Part shown: piece after piece, positions 1 through 8,725 of the stretch
Position numbering within the stretch: position 1 is the first letter of the stretch
Layout: every line of letters begins with the position of its first letter
NCBI GenBank assembly: GCA_963760715.1
Contig: CAVXDY010000004.1
Location: forward strand, 434,001 to 498,000
Length of the DNA stretch: 64,000 bases
From: CAVXDY01 sp963760715
GTDB taxonomy: Bacteria > Actinomycetota > Thermoleophilia > Miltoncostaeales > Miltoncostaeaceae
Direction of reading: 5' to 3'
The notes under the pieces: generated by a model
Told to the model about the DNA's origin: nothing
Seen by the model: only the letters and a program-made list of their open reading frames with translations
Database searches by the model: none
Translations under genes and position numbers: made by a program

Positions 1-376
1 CCCAGGAGGCCCGTCTCGGCCAGCAGCAGCAGCATCAGGAACGCCCGGGGGCGCTCGGGCGGCCGCCAGCAGGCGGCGGCGATGACCAGCAGGAAGATCA
101 CGGCGGTCAGGAGCAGCAACCACAGCGAGATGCCGTCCACCCCCACGTCCCACGACAGGCCCACCCGCTCGGCCCACCCGAAGTGGTCCACGAACTGGAG
201 CGACCCGGAGTCGGGGTCGAACAGGCCCACCAGGATCGCCGTGAGGACGAGCGTCCCCCCGGCGGTCACGAGGGCGTGGATCCGGGTCTGCGCCCAGCCG
301 CCCGGGGCCTCGGGCACGGCGAGCAGCGAGAGCGCTCCCAGCAGCGGCAGGAGCACGATGGCGGTGACCCAGGGCA
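1..376 (-). CDS. nuoM: NADH-quinone oxidoreductase subunit M (partial, 3' end outside window)
   Basis: Membrane proton-pumping subunit of complex I. The reverse strand from the ATG at 376 reads MPWVTAIVLLPLLGAL and then a hydrophobic N-terminus ending in the NuoM-like segment DGISLWLLLLTAVIF (about residues 80-95). About 125 codons are visible and the frame stays open to base 1, so the C-terminal three quarters lie outside. The start is 7 bases after the nuoL stop (TAG at 384-386). Position and order after nuoL fit the universal nuo order. nuoN would be expected next, outside the window. Confidence 0.9.
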
Positions 377-383
377 TCGCCGG

Positions 384-2270
384 CTACCGCATCGCCAGGA
401 CGAAGATGACGCCCACGATCGCCGCGCCGAGCACCATCGCGAAGGCGTAGGAGCGCACCAGCCCGGTCTCCGCGGCCCGCAGGCCGCGGCCGAAGCCGGT
501 CAGCACCCGGGCGACGGCCACGAGGCCGCCCTCCACGGCCGGGCCCTCCACGTCCCGCGCGAGCGCGTCGCCCAGATCCCGCCCGGGCTGGACGACCGCC
601 TCCTCGTAGACCTCGTCGAATCGGTACTGGTCGGCCAGCAGCTCGCGGGTGCGCGGCAGGGCGCCGGCCAGGCGCGCGCGCCGGCCCGGGTCGGCCACGA
701 ACAGCCACCAGGCCAGGGCGATCGCGATGAGGGCGAGCGTCACGCTGATCACGCCCACCAGCACCTCGCCCGTCACCGTGGGCTCCAGCGAGGGGTTCAC
801 CGGCACGACCGGCTCCAGCCAGTCGTTCAGCAGGTGCCACCCGCTCGGCACCTGGATCAGGCCGCCGACCGCGGTGAGCACCGCCAGCACGATCACGGGG
901 AAGGACATGGTCCACCGCGAGGGGCGCGGCGTCTCGACGTCGTAGCCCCCCTCGGGCTCGGGGCCCCAGAAGGTGCGGAAGTAGAGGCGGAACATGTAGA
1001 AGGTCGTGATCCCGGCCGCCGCCAGGCCCGCGATCGCCAGCGTGATGCCGAGGGCGCCGCCCTCGAGGGACGTCTCCAGGATCTCGTCCTTGCTGAAGAA
1101 GCCCGAGAAGGGCGGGATGCCGGCGATGGCCAGGCACCCGATCAGGATCGTCACGTTCGCCAGCGGCAGGTACCGCCGCAGCCCGCCCATGCGGTTCAGG
1201 CTCTGCTGCCCGGCCAGGGAGTGGATGACGATGCCGACGCCCAGGAAGAGCAGGGCCTTGAAGAAGGCGTGCTCCACCAGGTGGAACATCGCGGAGTCGT
1301 AGGCCCCCAGGCCCGCGCCCATGATCATGTAGCCGATCTGGCTCACGGTGCTCCAGGCGAGGACGCGCTTGATGTCCTCCTGCACCAGCGCGATCGTGGC
1401 CGCCACGAGGAGCGTCACCCCGCCGACCACGGCCACCAGGTCGCTCGCATGGGGCGCGAGGTCGTAGAGCACGTGGCAGCGCACGATCAGGTACACGCCC
1501 GCCGTGACCATGGTCGCCGCGTGGATCAGCGCGCTGACCGGCGTGGGGCCCTCCATGGCGTCGGGCAGCCAGGTGTGGAGCGGGATCTGCGCGCTCTTGG
1601 CGGCCGCCCCCACGAACAGCAGCAGCGCCACGGCCTCGGACACCCGGGTGCCGTCGCCCAGGCCCTGGGGCGCGGCGGCGAACACGTCCTGGTAGTTCAG
1701 CGTGCCCAGCTGGCGCACCAGGAGGAAGGCCGCCAGCACCATGCCCACGTCGCCGATCACGTTGATCACGAAGGCCTTCTTGGCCGCCGCGACCGCCGTG
1801 GGGCGCTGGTAGTAGTACCCGATGAGCAGGTACGAGGCGAGCCCCACGAACGCCCAGCCCACGATCAGGAAGAGGAAGTTCGCCGCCTCCACCAGCAGGA
1901 GCATCGAGAAGACGAAGAAGCTCATCTCCGCGAAGAACCGCCGGTAGTCGCGGTCGTGCTCCATGTACTCGGTCGAGTAGAGGAAGATCAGCGACCCCAC
2001 GCCGGTGATCACCAGCATCATCAGCACCGACAGCGGGTCGATCTGGAGGGCGAGGTCGATCTTCAGGTCGCCCGACTGGACCCAGGTCCAGAGGCTGGTG
2101 ATCTCCAGCCGGTCGCTGGGGTTGCGCGACAGCATCACGCCGAAGATCACGACGGTCAGCACGAAGCTGACGGCCGGAAGGCCCACGCCGACCGCGCGCG
2201 TGATGCGCCGGTCCGGCTCGGTGGGCCACAGCGACAGCACGATGGTCCCGAGCAGGGGCAGCCCGAGCAC
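384..2270 (-). CDS. nuoL: NADH-quinone oxidoreductase subunit L
   Basis: Largest antiporter-like membrane subunit of complex I, 628 aa from the GTG at 2270 and hydrophobic throughout. The Proton_antipo_M core is recognisable, with KSAQIPLHTWLPDAMEG and PTPVSALIHAATM at about residues 225-255 and conserved acidic and lysine residues in membrane helices. A long C-terminal amphipathic region (VQPGRDLGDALARDVEG) corresponds to the lateral helix region. The frame is open back to the nuoK stop (TAG 2307-2309) and reads GDPLLISVLGWIVLG before the GTG. The first helix therefore begins upstream of the only canonical start, and a CTG at 2297 or 2294 is an alternative. Co-transcribed with nuoK and nuoM. 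Confidence 0.95.
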   Translation of the reverse strand: MLGLPLLGTIVLSLWPTEPDRRITRAVGVGLPAVSFVLTVVIFGVMLSRNPSDRLEITSLWTWVQSGDLKIDLALQIDPLSVLMMLVITGVGSLIFLYSTEYMEHDRDYRRFFAEMSFFVFSMLLLVEAANFLFLIVGWAFVGLASYLLIGYYYQRPTAVAAAKKAFVINVIGDVGMVLAAFLLVRQLGTLNYQDVFAAAPQGLGDGTRVSEAVALLLFVGAAAKSAQIPLHTWLPDAMEGPTPVSALIHAATMVTAGVYLIVRCHVLYDLAPHASDLVAVVGGVTLLVAATIALVQEDIKRVLAWSTVSQIGYMIMGAGLGAYDSAMFHLVEHAFFKALLFLGVGIVIHSLAGQQSLNRMGGLRRYLPLANVTILIGCLAIAGIPPFSGFFSKDEILETSLEGGALGITLAIAGLAAAGITTFYMFRLYFRTFWGPEPEGGYDVETPRPSRWTMSFPVIVLAVLTAVGGLIQVPSGWHLLNDWLEPVVPVNPSLEPTVTGEVLVGVISVTLALIAIALAWWLFVADPGRRARLAGALPRTRELLADQYRFDEVYEEAVVQPGRDLGDALARDVEGPAVEGGLVAVARVLTGFGRGLRAAETGLVRSYAFAMVLGAAIVGVIFVLAMR

Positions 2271-2306
2271 GATCCACCCGAGGACGGAGATCAGCAGAGG
2301 GTCGCC

Positions 2307-2624
2307 CTAGCCCTTGAGGGAGGTCATCTGATCGACGTCCAGCGCCAGGCGCTGGCGGAACACGGCCACCACCAGGCCCAGGCCGATCACGACCTCGGCG
2401 GCCGCGACCACCATCACCACCAGGGCGAAGATCTGCCCGTCGGTGACGTCCCAGTAGCGGCTGAAGCCCACGAGGGCGACGTTGGAGGAGTTCAGAAGGA
2501 GCTCCACCGCCAGCAGCAGCAGCAGCGGGTTGCGGCGCGTCATCACGCCCAGCAGGCCGAGCAGGAAGAGGGCCCCGGACAGGGCCAGGTAGAGCACCAG
2601 CGGCACGCCGCCCCCGCCGCTCAC
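2307..2624 (-). CDS. nuoK: NADH-quinone oxidoreductase subunit K
   Basis: Small membrane subunit of complex I, 105 aa with three hydrophobic helices. The motif GLLGVMTRRNPLLLLLAVEL is the classic NuoK helix 1/2 with the conserved glutamate in AVELLLN, followed by the second acidic helix VMVVAAAEVVIGLGLVVAV. The start is the GTG at 2622-2624, which shares a GTGA overlap with the nuoJ stop, so translation is probably coupled. The length matches the family (about 100 aa). A much longer open frame runs upstream in the same phase but is only the shadow of nuoJ. Confidence 0.95.
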   Translation of the reverse strand: MSGGGGVPLVLYLALSGALFLLGLLGVMTRRNPLLLLLAVELLLNSSNVALVGFSRYWDVTDGQIFALVVMVVAAAEVVIGLGLVVAVFRQRLALDVDQMTSLKG

Positions 2625-3145
2625 CGCCCGCCCTCCGCGCGGATGGCGCGCTTGGCCAGCAGCACCGCGCCCACGGCCGCCACCAGCAGCGCCAGCGAGG
2701 TGGCCTCGAAGGGAACGATGAAGCGGTCGAGGAACGCGTGGCCGATGGCCGCCGGGCTGCCGATGTCGCCCACCGGCTTCGGCTCGTCGCGCACCCCGGG
2801 CAGCTCGATGTTGGCCAGCACCACCACGCCCTGGATGGCGAGGCCGATCACCGCCAGCCACGCGGCCACGGTGTAGCGCCCCAGCCGGTCGCCCACCTCC
2901 GCCAGCGGCCGCTCGCCGAGGTAGGCGATGACGAACAGGAACAGCACCACGATGGCGCCGGCGTAGACGATCACCTGGATCGCGGCCACGAACGGCGCGG
3001 CCATCAGGAGGAACAGGACGGCCACCGACAGGAGCGTGCCGATCAGCGCCACGGTCGCGCGGAAGGGCCCCTTCAGCGTGATCACCATGGTCCCGCACAC
3101 AAGCGCGCCGGCCGCGGCGAACCCGAAGACGATCTGCTCGCCCAC
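2621..3145 (-). CDS. nuoJ: NADH-quinone oxidoreductase subunit J
   Basis: Membrane subunit of complex I, 174 aa with five predicted hydrophobic segments. The diagnostic NuoJ stretch FVAAIQVIVYAGAIVVLFLF (about residues 52-71) contains the pi-bulge region of TM3. GTG start at 3145, three bases after the nuoI stop. The 3' end overlaps nuoK by the GTGA junction. The C-terminal region has a large loop (about residues 120-145) before the last helix, as is common in actinobacterial NuoJ. Confidence 0.95.
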   Translation of the reverse strand: MGEQIVFGFAAAGALVCGTMVITLKGPFRATVALIGTLLSVAVLFLLMAAPFVAAIQVIVYAGAIVVLFLFVIAYLGERPLAEVGDRLGRYTVAAWLAVIGLAIQGVVVLANIELPGVRDEPKPVGDIGSPAAIGHAFLDRFIVPFEATSLALLVAAVGAVLLAKRAIRAEGGR

Positions 3146-3148
3146 TGG

Positions 3149-3604
3149 CTAGGGCACCTCGGTGCGCAGCGGCACCGGCTTGGGGTGGGGGGCGAGGAGC
3201 ATCTCCTTGTCGTAGAGGAGATCGCCGCGCGTGCGCTCGCTCATCTCGTACTCGGCCTCGAGCGTGATCGCGTCGAAGGGGCACGCCACCTCGCAGTAGC
3301 CGCAGAAGATGCAGCGCGCCATGTTGATCTCGTAGATGCGCGCGTAGCGCTCTCCCGAGGAGACCCGGTTCTCGGGCGTGTTCTCCTCCGCCACCACGCG
3401 GATGCAGTCGGCCGGGCAGGCCGCCACGCACAGCGAGCAGCCCACGCACTTCTCCAGCCCGTTGTCGTGCCGCCAGAGGCGGTGCCGGCCGCGGAACCGG
3501 GGGAAGACCGGGGTCTTCCGCTCCGGGTAGCCGATCGTCTCCGGCTTGCGCAGCATCTGCCGGAAGGTGACCGCGAAGCCCTTGAGGGAGTCGTCGAGCG
3601 CCAT
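3149..3604 (-). CDS. nuoI: NADH-quinone oxidoreductase subunit I (2x[4Fe-4S])
   Basis: Peripheral-arm ferredoxin-like subunit, 151 aa, carrying the N6a and N6b clusters that pass electrons to NuoB. Two classic motifs are visible: CVGCSLCVAACP and CIFCGYCEVACP, each CxxCxxCxxxCP. ATG at 3604 is preceded by a strong Shine-Dalgarno sequence (GGAGGG, 3 nt before the ATG) that overlaps the end of nuoH. This is one of the few genes in the operon with an obvious ribosome-binding site, and also one of the few not joined by overlap (gap 8 nt). Confidence 0.97.
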   Translation of the reverse strand: MALDDSLKGFAVTFRQMLRKPETIGYPERKTPVFPRFRGRHRLWRHDNGLEKCVGCSLCVAACPADCIRVVAEENTPENRVSSGERYARIYEINMARCIFCGYCEVACPFDAITLEAEYEMSERTRGDLLYDKEMLLAPHPKPVPLRTEVP

Positions 3605-3612
3605 CGTCCCTC

Positions 3613-4608
3613 CTAGTTCGCGAACCCGAGCGCCACGACGACGGCCGTGATCACCAGGTTGAGGGTGGCCAGGGGAAGCAGCACCTTCCAGCCCAGCTTC
3701 ATCAGGCGGTCATACCGGAGGCGCGGCAGCGTGGCGCGCAGCCAGATGAACAGGAACAGCATCGCCGCGATCTTGAGCGCCAGCCACAGCCAGCCGGGCA
3801 GGAGGGGACCGGCGAAGCCGCCCAGGAAGAGGGTGGCCCCGAGCGCCGAGATGATGATCATGTTGATGTACTCGGCCAGGAAGAACATGGCGAACTTCAG
3901 GCCGCCGTACTCGGTGTGGTACCCGGCCACCAGCTCGGACTCGGCCTCGGGGAGGTCGAAGGGCGCCCGGTTCGTCTCGGCCACGGCCGCCACCACGAAG
4001 ATCGCGAAGCCCAGCGGCTGGAGGAGGATGTACCAGACGGTGTCGCGCTGGGCGTTGACGATGTCCACCAGCGACAGGCTCTGGGCGATCATGATCACGC
4101 CGATGATCGACAGGCCCATCGCCACCTCGTACGACACGAGCTGGGCGGCGGTGCGGGCGGCCCCCAGCAGGCTGTACTTGTTGCCGCTGGCCCAGCCGCC
4201 CAGGATCAGCCCGTAGAAGCCCAGCCCGCTGAGGGCGAACAGGAACAGCACCCCGATGTTCAGGTCGGCGCCCACGAGGTTGACCGTGTGGCCGAAGATC
4301 TCGACCGGATCGCCGAAGGGGATCACCGCGACGGCCGCCACCGCGGCGAACACCGAGATCATCGGCGCGATCTGGAACAGCCAGCGGTTGGCCCCGCGCG
4401 GGACGAAGTCCTCCTTGAAGATCAGCTTCACCACGTCGGCCAGCGGCTGCAGGTAGCCCACCGGGCCGGCGCGGTTGGGCCCGTAGCGCGCCTGGAAGCG
4501 GCCGATCAGCTTGCGCTCCCACAGGAGCGTGTAGGCGAAGGCCGTGACCACCACGAAGACGACCACGACCGCCTTGATCAGGATCACGAGGAAGGTCTCG
4601 TCGTGCAC
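3613..4608 (-). CDS. nuoH: NADH-quinone oxidoreductase subunit H
   Basis: Membrane subunit (331 aa) that forms the quinone-binding cavity with NuoB and NuoD. Conserved NuoH signatures are RFQARYGPNRAGPVGYLQPL (about residues 37-56) and the loop AETNRAPFDLPEAESELVAG with its string of acidic residues that line the E-channel. Eight hydrophobic helices are visible. GTG start at 4608, four bases after the nuoG stop at 4613. Next gene nuoI. Confidence 0.97.
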   Translation of the reverse strand: MHDETFLVILIKAVVVVFVVVTAFAYTLLWERKLIGRFQARYGPNRAGPVGYLQPLADVVKLIFKEDFVPRGANRWLFQIAPMISVFAAVAAVAVIPFGDPVEIFGHTVNLVGADLNIGVLFLFALSGLGFYGLILGGWASGNKYSLLGAARTAAQLVSYEVAMGLSIIGVIMIAQSLSLVDIVNAQRDTVWYILLQPLGFAIFVVAAVAETNRAPFDLPEAESELVAGYHTEYGGLKFAMFFLAEYINMIIISALGATLFLGGFAGPLLPGWLWLALKIAAMLFLFIWLRATLPRLRYDRLMKLGWKVLLPLATLNLVITAVVVALGFAN

Positions 4609-4612
4609 GGCC

Positions 4613-6925
4613 CTAGACCGCCCGGGCGATCTCGACGTGCACGGACGCGCCGTCGGCCGGCAGCAGGCGCCCGGCGGCGCCCCCGGGTGACCCGAGCGCC
4701 ACGAACGCGGCGCCCTCGGGGTGGACCTCGTCGGTGCGCAGCGGCAGCACGGCCTCGCCGTGGACGGTGTGCAGGCGCACCCGCGTCTCGCCCGCCAGGC
4801 CGCGGCGGGCCGCCTCGGCCGGGTGCATCACCAGCTCCTCGTGCGTGCGCACGGCCGCGAGCGCCGGAGAGCGGTGCGACGTCGCGTCGCCGAAGATCGG
4901 GCGCGTGGTCACGAGCGGCAGGCCGCCCTCGGGCGCGGCGCCGTTGGACGAGGCCGTCGGCGCGGGATCGGGTGTGGGGACCTGGGCCAGGGCTTTCCCG
5001 AGATGGCCGATGGCGTCGTAGTCGAGGCCGGCCAGGGCGGGCCGGGCCGCCGCCGCCGCGGCGAACGCCCTCGCGGGGGTGCGGTAGGCGGGCGGCGCGC
5101 CCAGGCGGTGGGCCAGCGCGATCAGCAGCTCCCACCCGGGGGCGGCGCCGTCGGGCGCCGCGGCGATCGGCCGCAGCCGCTGGGCGCGGCCGTTCATCGA
5201 CACGTACACGCCCTCGCTCTCGTAGGGCGTCGCCGCCGGCAGCACCACGGTCGCCTGGTCGGCGAGGCCCGACGCGCGGGAGCCGATGACCACCTGCGCG
5301 CGCACCCGCCCGAGCGCCCAGCCCCAGTCGGCGGCGCCGGGGCCCTCGGTGGGCTCGGCGTGGACGGTGAGGATGCAGCCGAGCTCGCCGGCCGCGGCCG
5401 CCTCGAGCACGCCGGCGGCGGGCAGGCCCAGGGCCCGCAGGCCCGCGCCGTTGACCCCGGACCCGAGCTCGATCTGGGAGGCCCCCAGCCGCGCGATCTG
5501 GGCCGCCAGGGCGGAGGCGCCCGCGGGCTCCGCCGCCAGGTCGACCTCGTCCCAGAGCACCACGATCGGCACGTCGCCGGCCTTCTCGGCCTCGGCGGCG
5601 AGCTGGGCGGCGCCGGCCGCGCCGATCCCCCCGGGGGCGATGCGCACGGCCAGGCCCGGCGCCTCCAGCGCGTGCGGCCGGGGGCCCACGGTCACGACGC
5701 GCGCGCCCCGCCGGCGCGCCTTGCGCGCGCGCAGCTCCACCACCGGCTGCTGGTTGGCCGGGTCGCCGCCCACGATCACCACGAGGCCGGCGCGGTCGAG
5801 GTCCCCGAGCTGGGCGGCCGGCAGGGCCCGCAGCGGGGCGAGCGCGCCGCCGGGAAGCCCCAGCCGCTGCACGGGGGCGCCGCCCAGCGGCCCGGCCGCC
5901 AGCTCCTGGGCGATGAAGCCCTCCTCCACGGTGGCGGTCGGCCCGACGACGACGCCCACGCGGCCGGCCTGCCCCAGCACCAGGGCGGCCGCGTCCACGG
6001 CGTCGTCCAGGCTCACCTCGCGGGTGCGGCCCGCGTCGCGGATGATCGGCCGGGTCAGGCGGTCGGGCGCGCGGTCGGCGTCGTAGGCGAAGCGGCCCTT
6101 GTCGCAGAGCCACCCCTCCTCGACCTCGTAGTTGGGCGCCGGGCGGCCGGTGACCCGGCCCACCGACCCCTCGCGCCCGGTGAGCTCGGTGTTGCATCCC
6201 ACGGGGCAGTGGCCGCACACCGAGGGCGTGTTCGCGATGTCCCAGGGCCGTGCGACGAAGCGGTAGGGGATGCTCGTGAGCGCGCCCACCGGGCAGAGGT
6301 CGATGACGTTGCCGGTGAAGCGGCCCTCGTACTGCTCGCCGGTGAAGGTGCCGATCTCGCTGCCGGCGCCGCGGTCCTCCATGATCAGCGCCCGGTCCTC
6401 GGCCACATCCTGGCTGAAGCGCACGCAGCGGAAGCAGGAGATGCAGCGCTCGCGGTCGAGGGTGATCAGCGACGACAGGTCGAGGGGCTTGGGGAAGTGG
6501 CGCTTCGTCTCCACGAACCGCGTGCGCCCGGGCCCGAAGCGGAAGGTGCGGTCCTGCAGCGGGCACTCGCCGCCCTTGTCGCACACCGGGCAGTCGAGCG
6601 GGTGGTTCTCGAGCAGGAACTCCAGCACGCCGTCCTGCCCGTCCACCGCCGCCGGGGAGTTGGTGCGCACCACCATGTCGGCCTGCACCGGCGTGCTGCA
6701 GGCCGTCTGGAGGCCGCGCGAGCCCTCCACCTCCACGAGGCACATCCGGCAGGCCCCGATGGCCGGCCCCAGGCGCGGCTCGTAACAGAAGATCGGCACC
6801 TCGACGCCGTGGGCGAACGCGGCGTCGACCAGCATCGTCCCGGCGGGCGCCGACACCCTGCGGCCGTTCAGCTCGAACGGGACCTGCTCGGCGGTGACCA
6901 GGTCGACGGGCGCGTAGTCAGCCAC
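4613..6925 (-). CDS. nuoG: NADH-quinone oxidoreductase subunit G
   Basis: Large peripheral Fe-S subunit, 770 aa. Cysteine ligands are all visible: [2Fe-2S] C47, C59, C62, C76; His-Cys3 cluster H108, C112, C115, C121; [4Fe-4S] C161, C164, C167, C211; and the extra N7 set C237, C240, C244, C274 (CGHCPVGC...WLCDKGR), which many mitochondrial and some bacterial NuoG proteins lack. The remainder is a molybdopterin-oxidoreductase-like fold whose Ala/Gly/Arg-rich middle is diverged. GTG start at 6925; the start overlaps the nuoF stop by 8 nt (GTGGCTGA). Confidence 0.95.
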   Translation of the reverse strand: MADYAPVDLVTAEQVPFELNGRRVSAPAGTMLVDAAFAHGVEVPIFCYEPRLGPAIGACRMCLVEVEGSRGLQTACSTPVQADMVVRTNSPAAVDGQDGVLEFLLENHPLDCPVCDKGGECPLQDRTFRFGPGRTRFVETKRHFPKPLDLSSLITLDRERCISCFRCVRFSQDVAEDRALIMEDRGAGSEIGTFTGEQYEGRFTGNVIDLCPVGALTSIPYRFVARPWDIANTPSVCGHCPVGCNTELTGREGSVGRVTGRPAPNYEVEEGWLCDKGRFAYDADRAPDRLTRPIIRDAGRTREVSLDDAVDAAALVLGQAGRVGVVVGPTATVEEGFIAQELAAGPLGGAPVQRLGLPGGALAPLRALPAAQLGDLDRAGLVVIVGGDPANQQPVVELRARKARRRGARVVTVGPRPHALEAPGLAVRIAPGGIGAAGAAQLAAEAEKAGDVPIVVLWDEVDLAAEPAGASALAAQIARLGASQIELGSGVNGAGLRALGLPAAGVLEAAAAGELGCILTVHAEPTEGPGAADWGWALGRVRAQVVIGSRASGLADQATVVLPAATPYESEGVYVSMNGRAQRLRPIAAAPDGAAPGWELLIALAHRLGAPPAYRTPARAFAAAAAARPALAGLDYDAIGHLGKALAQVPTPDPAPTASSNGAAPEGGLPLVTTRPIFGDATSHRSPALAAVRTHEELVMHPAEAARRGLAGETRVRLHTVHGEAVLPLRTDEVHPEGAAFVALGSPGGAAGRLLPADGASVHVEIARAV

Positions 6926-8222
6926 CGACGGCCACCTCCATCATCGGGTCGGGCCGGGGATCCCCGCCCTCCTCGATCGCGCGCACGAAGTCGTCGCGGA
7001 AGCGCCGGACGGCGCTGCGCACCGGCAGGATGCCGGTGTCGGCCAGGGCGCACAGCACCCGGCCGCCGATGCGGTCGGACAGCGACTCGATCAGCTCCAG
7101 GTCCTCCATCCGGCCCTCGCCGTCCACGATCCGCTGGAGGATCCGCTCCAGCCACAGCGTCCCCTCGCGGCAGGGCGTGCACTTCCCGCACGACTCGTGC
7201 CGGTAGAAGGTCGCCAGGCGCAGCGTGGAGCGCACGATGCTGCCGGAGTCGTCCATCACGATGCAGCCGGCCGACCCCAGCGAGCTGCCGGCCGCGGCCA
7301 GCGACTCGTAGTCGAGCGGGGTGTCCAGCGCCTCCGAGCCCACCACGTTCACGCTCGAGCCGCCCACCCAGGCGGCCTTGAAGTCGCGTCCCGGGCGGAA
7401 CCCGCCCCCCAGGTCGTAGACCAGCTCGCGCAGCGTGGTCTCGTTCATGACGATCTCGTAGTTGCCCGGCCGCTCGACGTGGCCGGAGATCGAGAAGACC
7501 TTCGTGCCCGTGCTCTTCTCGGTGCCCATGGCGGCGTACCAGTCGGGGCCGTTCTCCAGGATCAGGGGCAGCGCCGAGAGGGTCTCGACGTTGTTGATCA
7601 GGGTGGGGGCGCCGTAGAGGCCCGCCAGGGCGGGGAACGGGGGCTTCAGCCGCGGCTGGCCGCGCTTGCCCTCCAGGCTCTCCAGCAGGGCCGTCTCCTC
7701 CCCGCAGATGTAGGCGCCGGCGCCGCGGTAGAGCGTGATGTCGAAGTCGAAGTCGTGGTCCATCACGCGCATGCCCAGCAGGCCGGCCGCCCGGGCCTGG
7801 GCGAGGGCCGAGTCGAGCACGCGGGCCTGGTGCTCGTACTCGCCGCGGATGTAGATGTAGCCGCGGGCCGCCCCGATCGCGTAGCCGGCGATCGTGACCC
7901 CCTCGATGAGCTGGAAGGGGTTGTCCTCCATCAGCTCGCGGTCCTTGAAGGTGCCGGGCTCGCTCTCGTCGGCGTTGCACACCACGTAGGCGGGCAGCGC
8001 CGACTCCTTGGGGATGAAGCCGGCCTTGGTGCCCATCGGGAAGCCGGCGCCGCCGCGCCCGCGCAGGCCGGAGCGGCGGAACGCGTAGAGCACCTCGTCG
8101 CGGTCCATGTTCTCGAGCGACGTGCGCAGGCCCGCGTAGCCGCCCGCGCGCCGGTAGTCCGACAGGTCCGTCAGGGGGCGTCCCGCCTCTCGCTGGCGGT
8201 AGATGACGTTGCGGACCGGCAT
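6918..8222 (-). CDS. nuoF: NADH-quinone oxidoreductase subunit F
   Basis: NADH-binding flavoprotein, 434 aa. FMN-binding loop GRGGAGFPMGTK at about residues 55-66, NADH site YICGEETALLES, and the N3 [4Fe-4S] ligands ESCGKCTPCREGT plus a later C (LCALADTGILP). I place the start at the ATG at 8222 (MPVRNVIYRQREAG). The open frame runs about 90 codons further upstream but is only the shadow of nuoE. Forms the NADH dehydrogenase tip with NuoE and NuoG. Confidence 0.97.
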   Translation of the reverse strand: MPVRNVIYRQREAGRPLTDLSDYRRAGGYAGLRTSLENMDRDEVLYAFRRSGLRGRGGAGFPMGTKAGFIPKESALPAYVVCNADESEPGTFKDRELMEDNPFQLIEGVTIAGYAIGAARGYIYIRGEYEHQARVLDSALAQARAAGLLGMRVMDHDFDFDITLYRGAGAYICGEETALLESLEGKRGQPRLKPPFPALAGLYGAPTLINNVETLSALPLILENGPDWYAAMGTEKSTGTKVFSISGHVERPGNYEIVMNETTLRELVYDLGGGFRPGRDFKAAWVGGSSVNVVGSEALDTPLDYESLAAAGSSLGSAGCIVMDDSGSIVRSTLRLATFYRHESCGKCTPCREGTLWLERILQRIVDGEGRMEDLELIESLSDRIGGRVLCALADTGILPVRSAVRRFRDDFVRAIEEGGDPRPDPMMEVAVGG

Positions 8223-8224
8223 GC

Positions 8225-8725
8225 CTAGCGCCAGAGCCGGTCGGGGCGGGGGGCCGAGCGCAGCTCGTCGAGCAGCGCGTCGGCGCCCTCCGGGGACATG
8301 GGCCCGCGGGTCTCCTCGGCGTCCACCTGCACGCAGGGCGCGCGGTCGCAGTAGCCCAGGCACTGGGCCTCCTGCACGGTCACGGCCCCGTCCTCGCTGG
8401 TGCCGCCCTCGTGCGGCAGCCCCTCGCGCTCGCAGATGTGCTCCAGCAGCTCGTCCGAGCCGCGCAGCATGCACGACAGCGTCACGCACACCGACACCAC
8501 CCGCGTGCCGATGGGGCGCAGGTAGAGGCGGTCGTAGAACGAGGCCACGCTCTCCACGTAGGCGGGCGAGAGGTCGATGGCCTCGGCCACGGCGGCCAGG
8601 TCCTCGGTGGTCAGGTGGCCGCGCTCGGTCTGGGCGAACTTCAGGGCCGGCAGGATGAGCGAGCGCGGGTCGGCGAACTCCTCGCGCATGGGATCCACGT
8701 AGGCACGGATCTCCGAGGCCGTCAC
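8225..8725 (-). CDS. nuoE: NADH-quinone oxidoreductase subunit E
   Basis: Thioredoxin-like [2Fe-2S] subunit (cluster N1a), 166 aa. Ligands CVTLSC (CxxxxC) and CLGYC (CxxxC) are visible in the C-terminal half, and the N-terminal helical bundle (YVDPMREEFADPRSLILPAL) is typical. GTG start at 8723-8725 forms a GTGA overlap with the nuoD stop. Two bases separate the stop from the nuoF ATG. Confidence 0.96.
   Translation of the reverse strand: MTASEIRAYVDPMREEFADPRSLILPALKFAQTERGHLTTEDLAAVAEAIDLSPAYVESVASFYDRLYLRPIGTRVVSVCVTLSCMLRGSDELLEHICEREGLPHEGGTSEDGAVTVQEAQCLGYCDRAPCVQVDAEETRGPMSPEGADALLDELRSAPRPDRLWR

Noticed and set aside
183..2876. 897-codon plus-strand open frame antisense to nuoL/K/J
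   Set aside because: Histidine-, glycine- and arginine-rich translation without any domain; the opposite strand encodes clear complex I subunits. A high-G+C shadow.
4584..6743. 719-codon minus-strand frame overlapping nuoG
   Set aside because: Out-of-phase shadow on the same strand as nuoG; Arg/Gly/Pro-rich, no domain.
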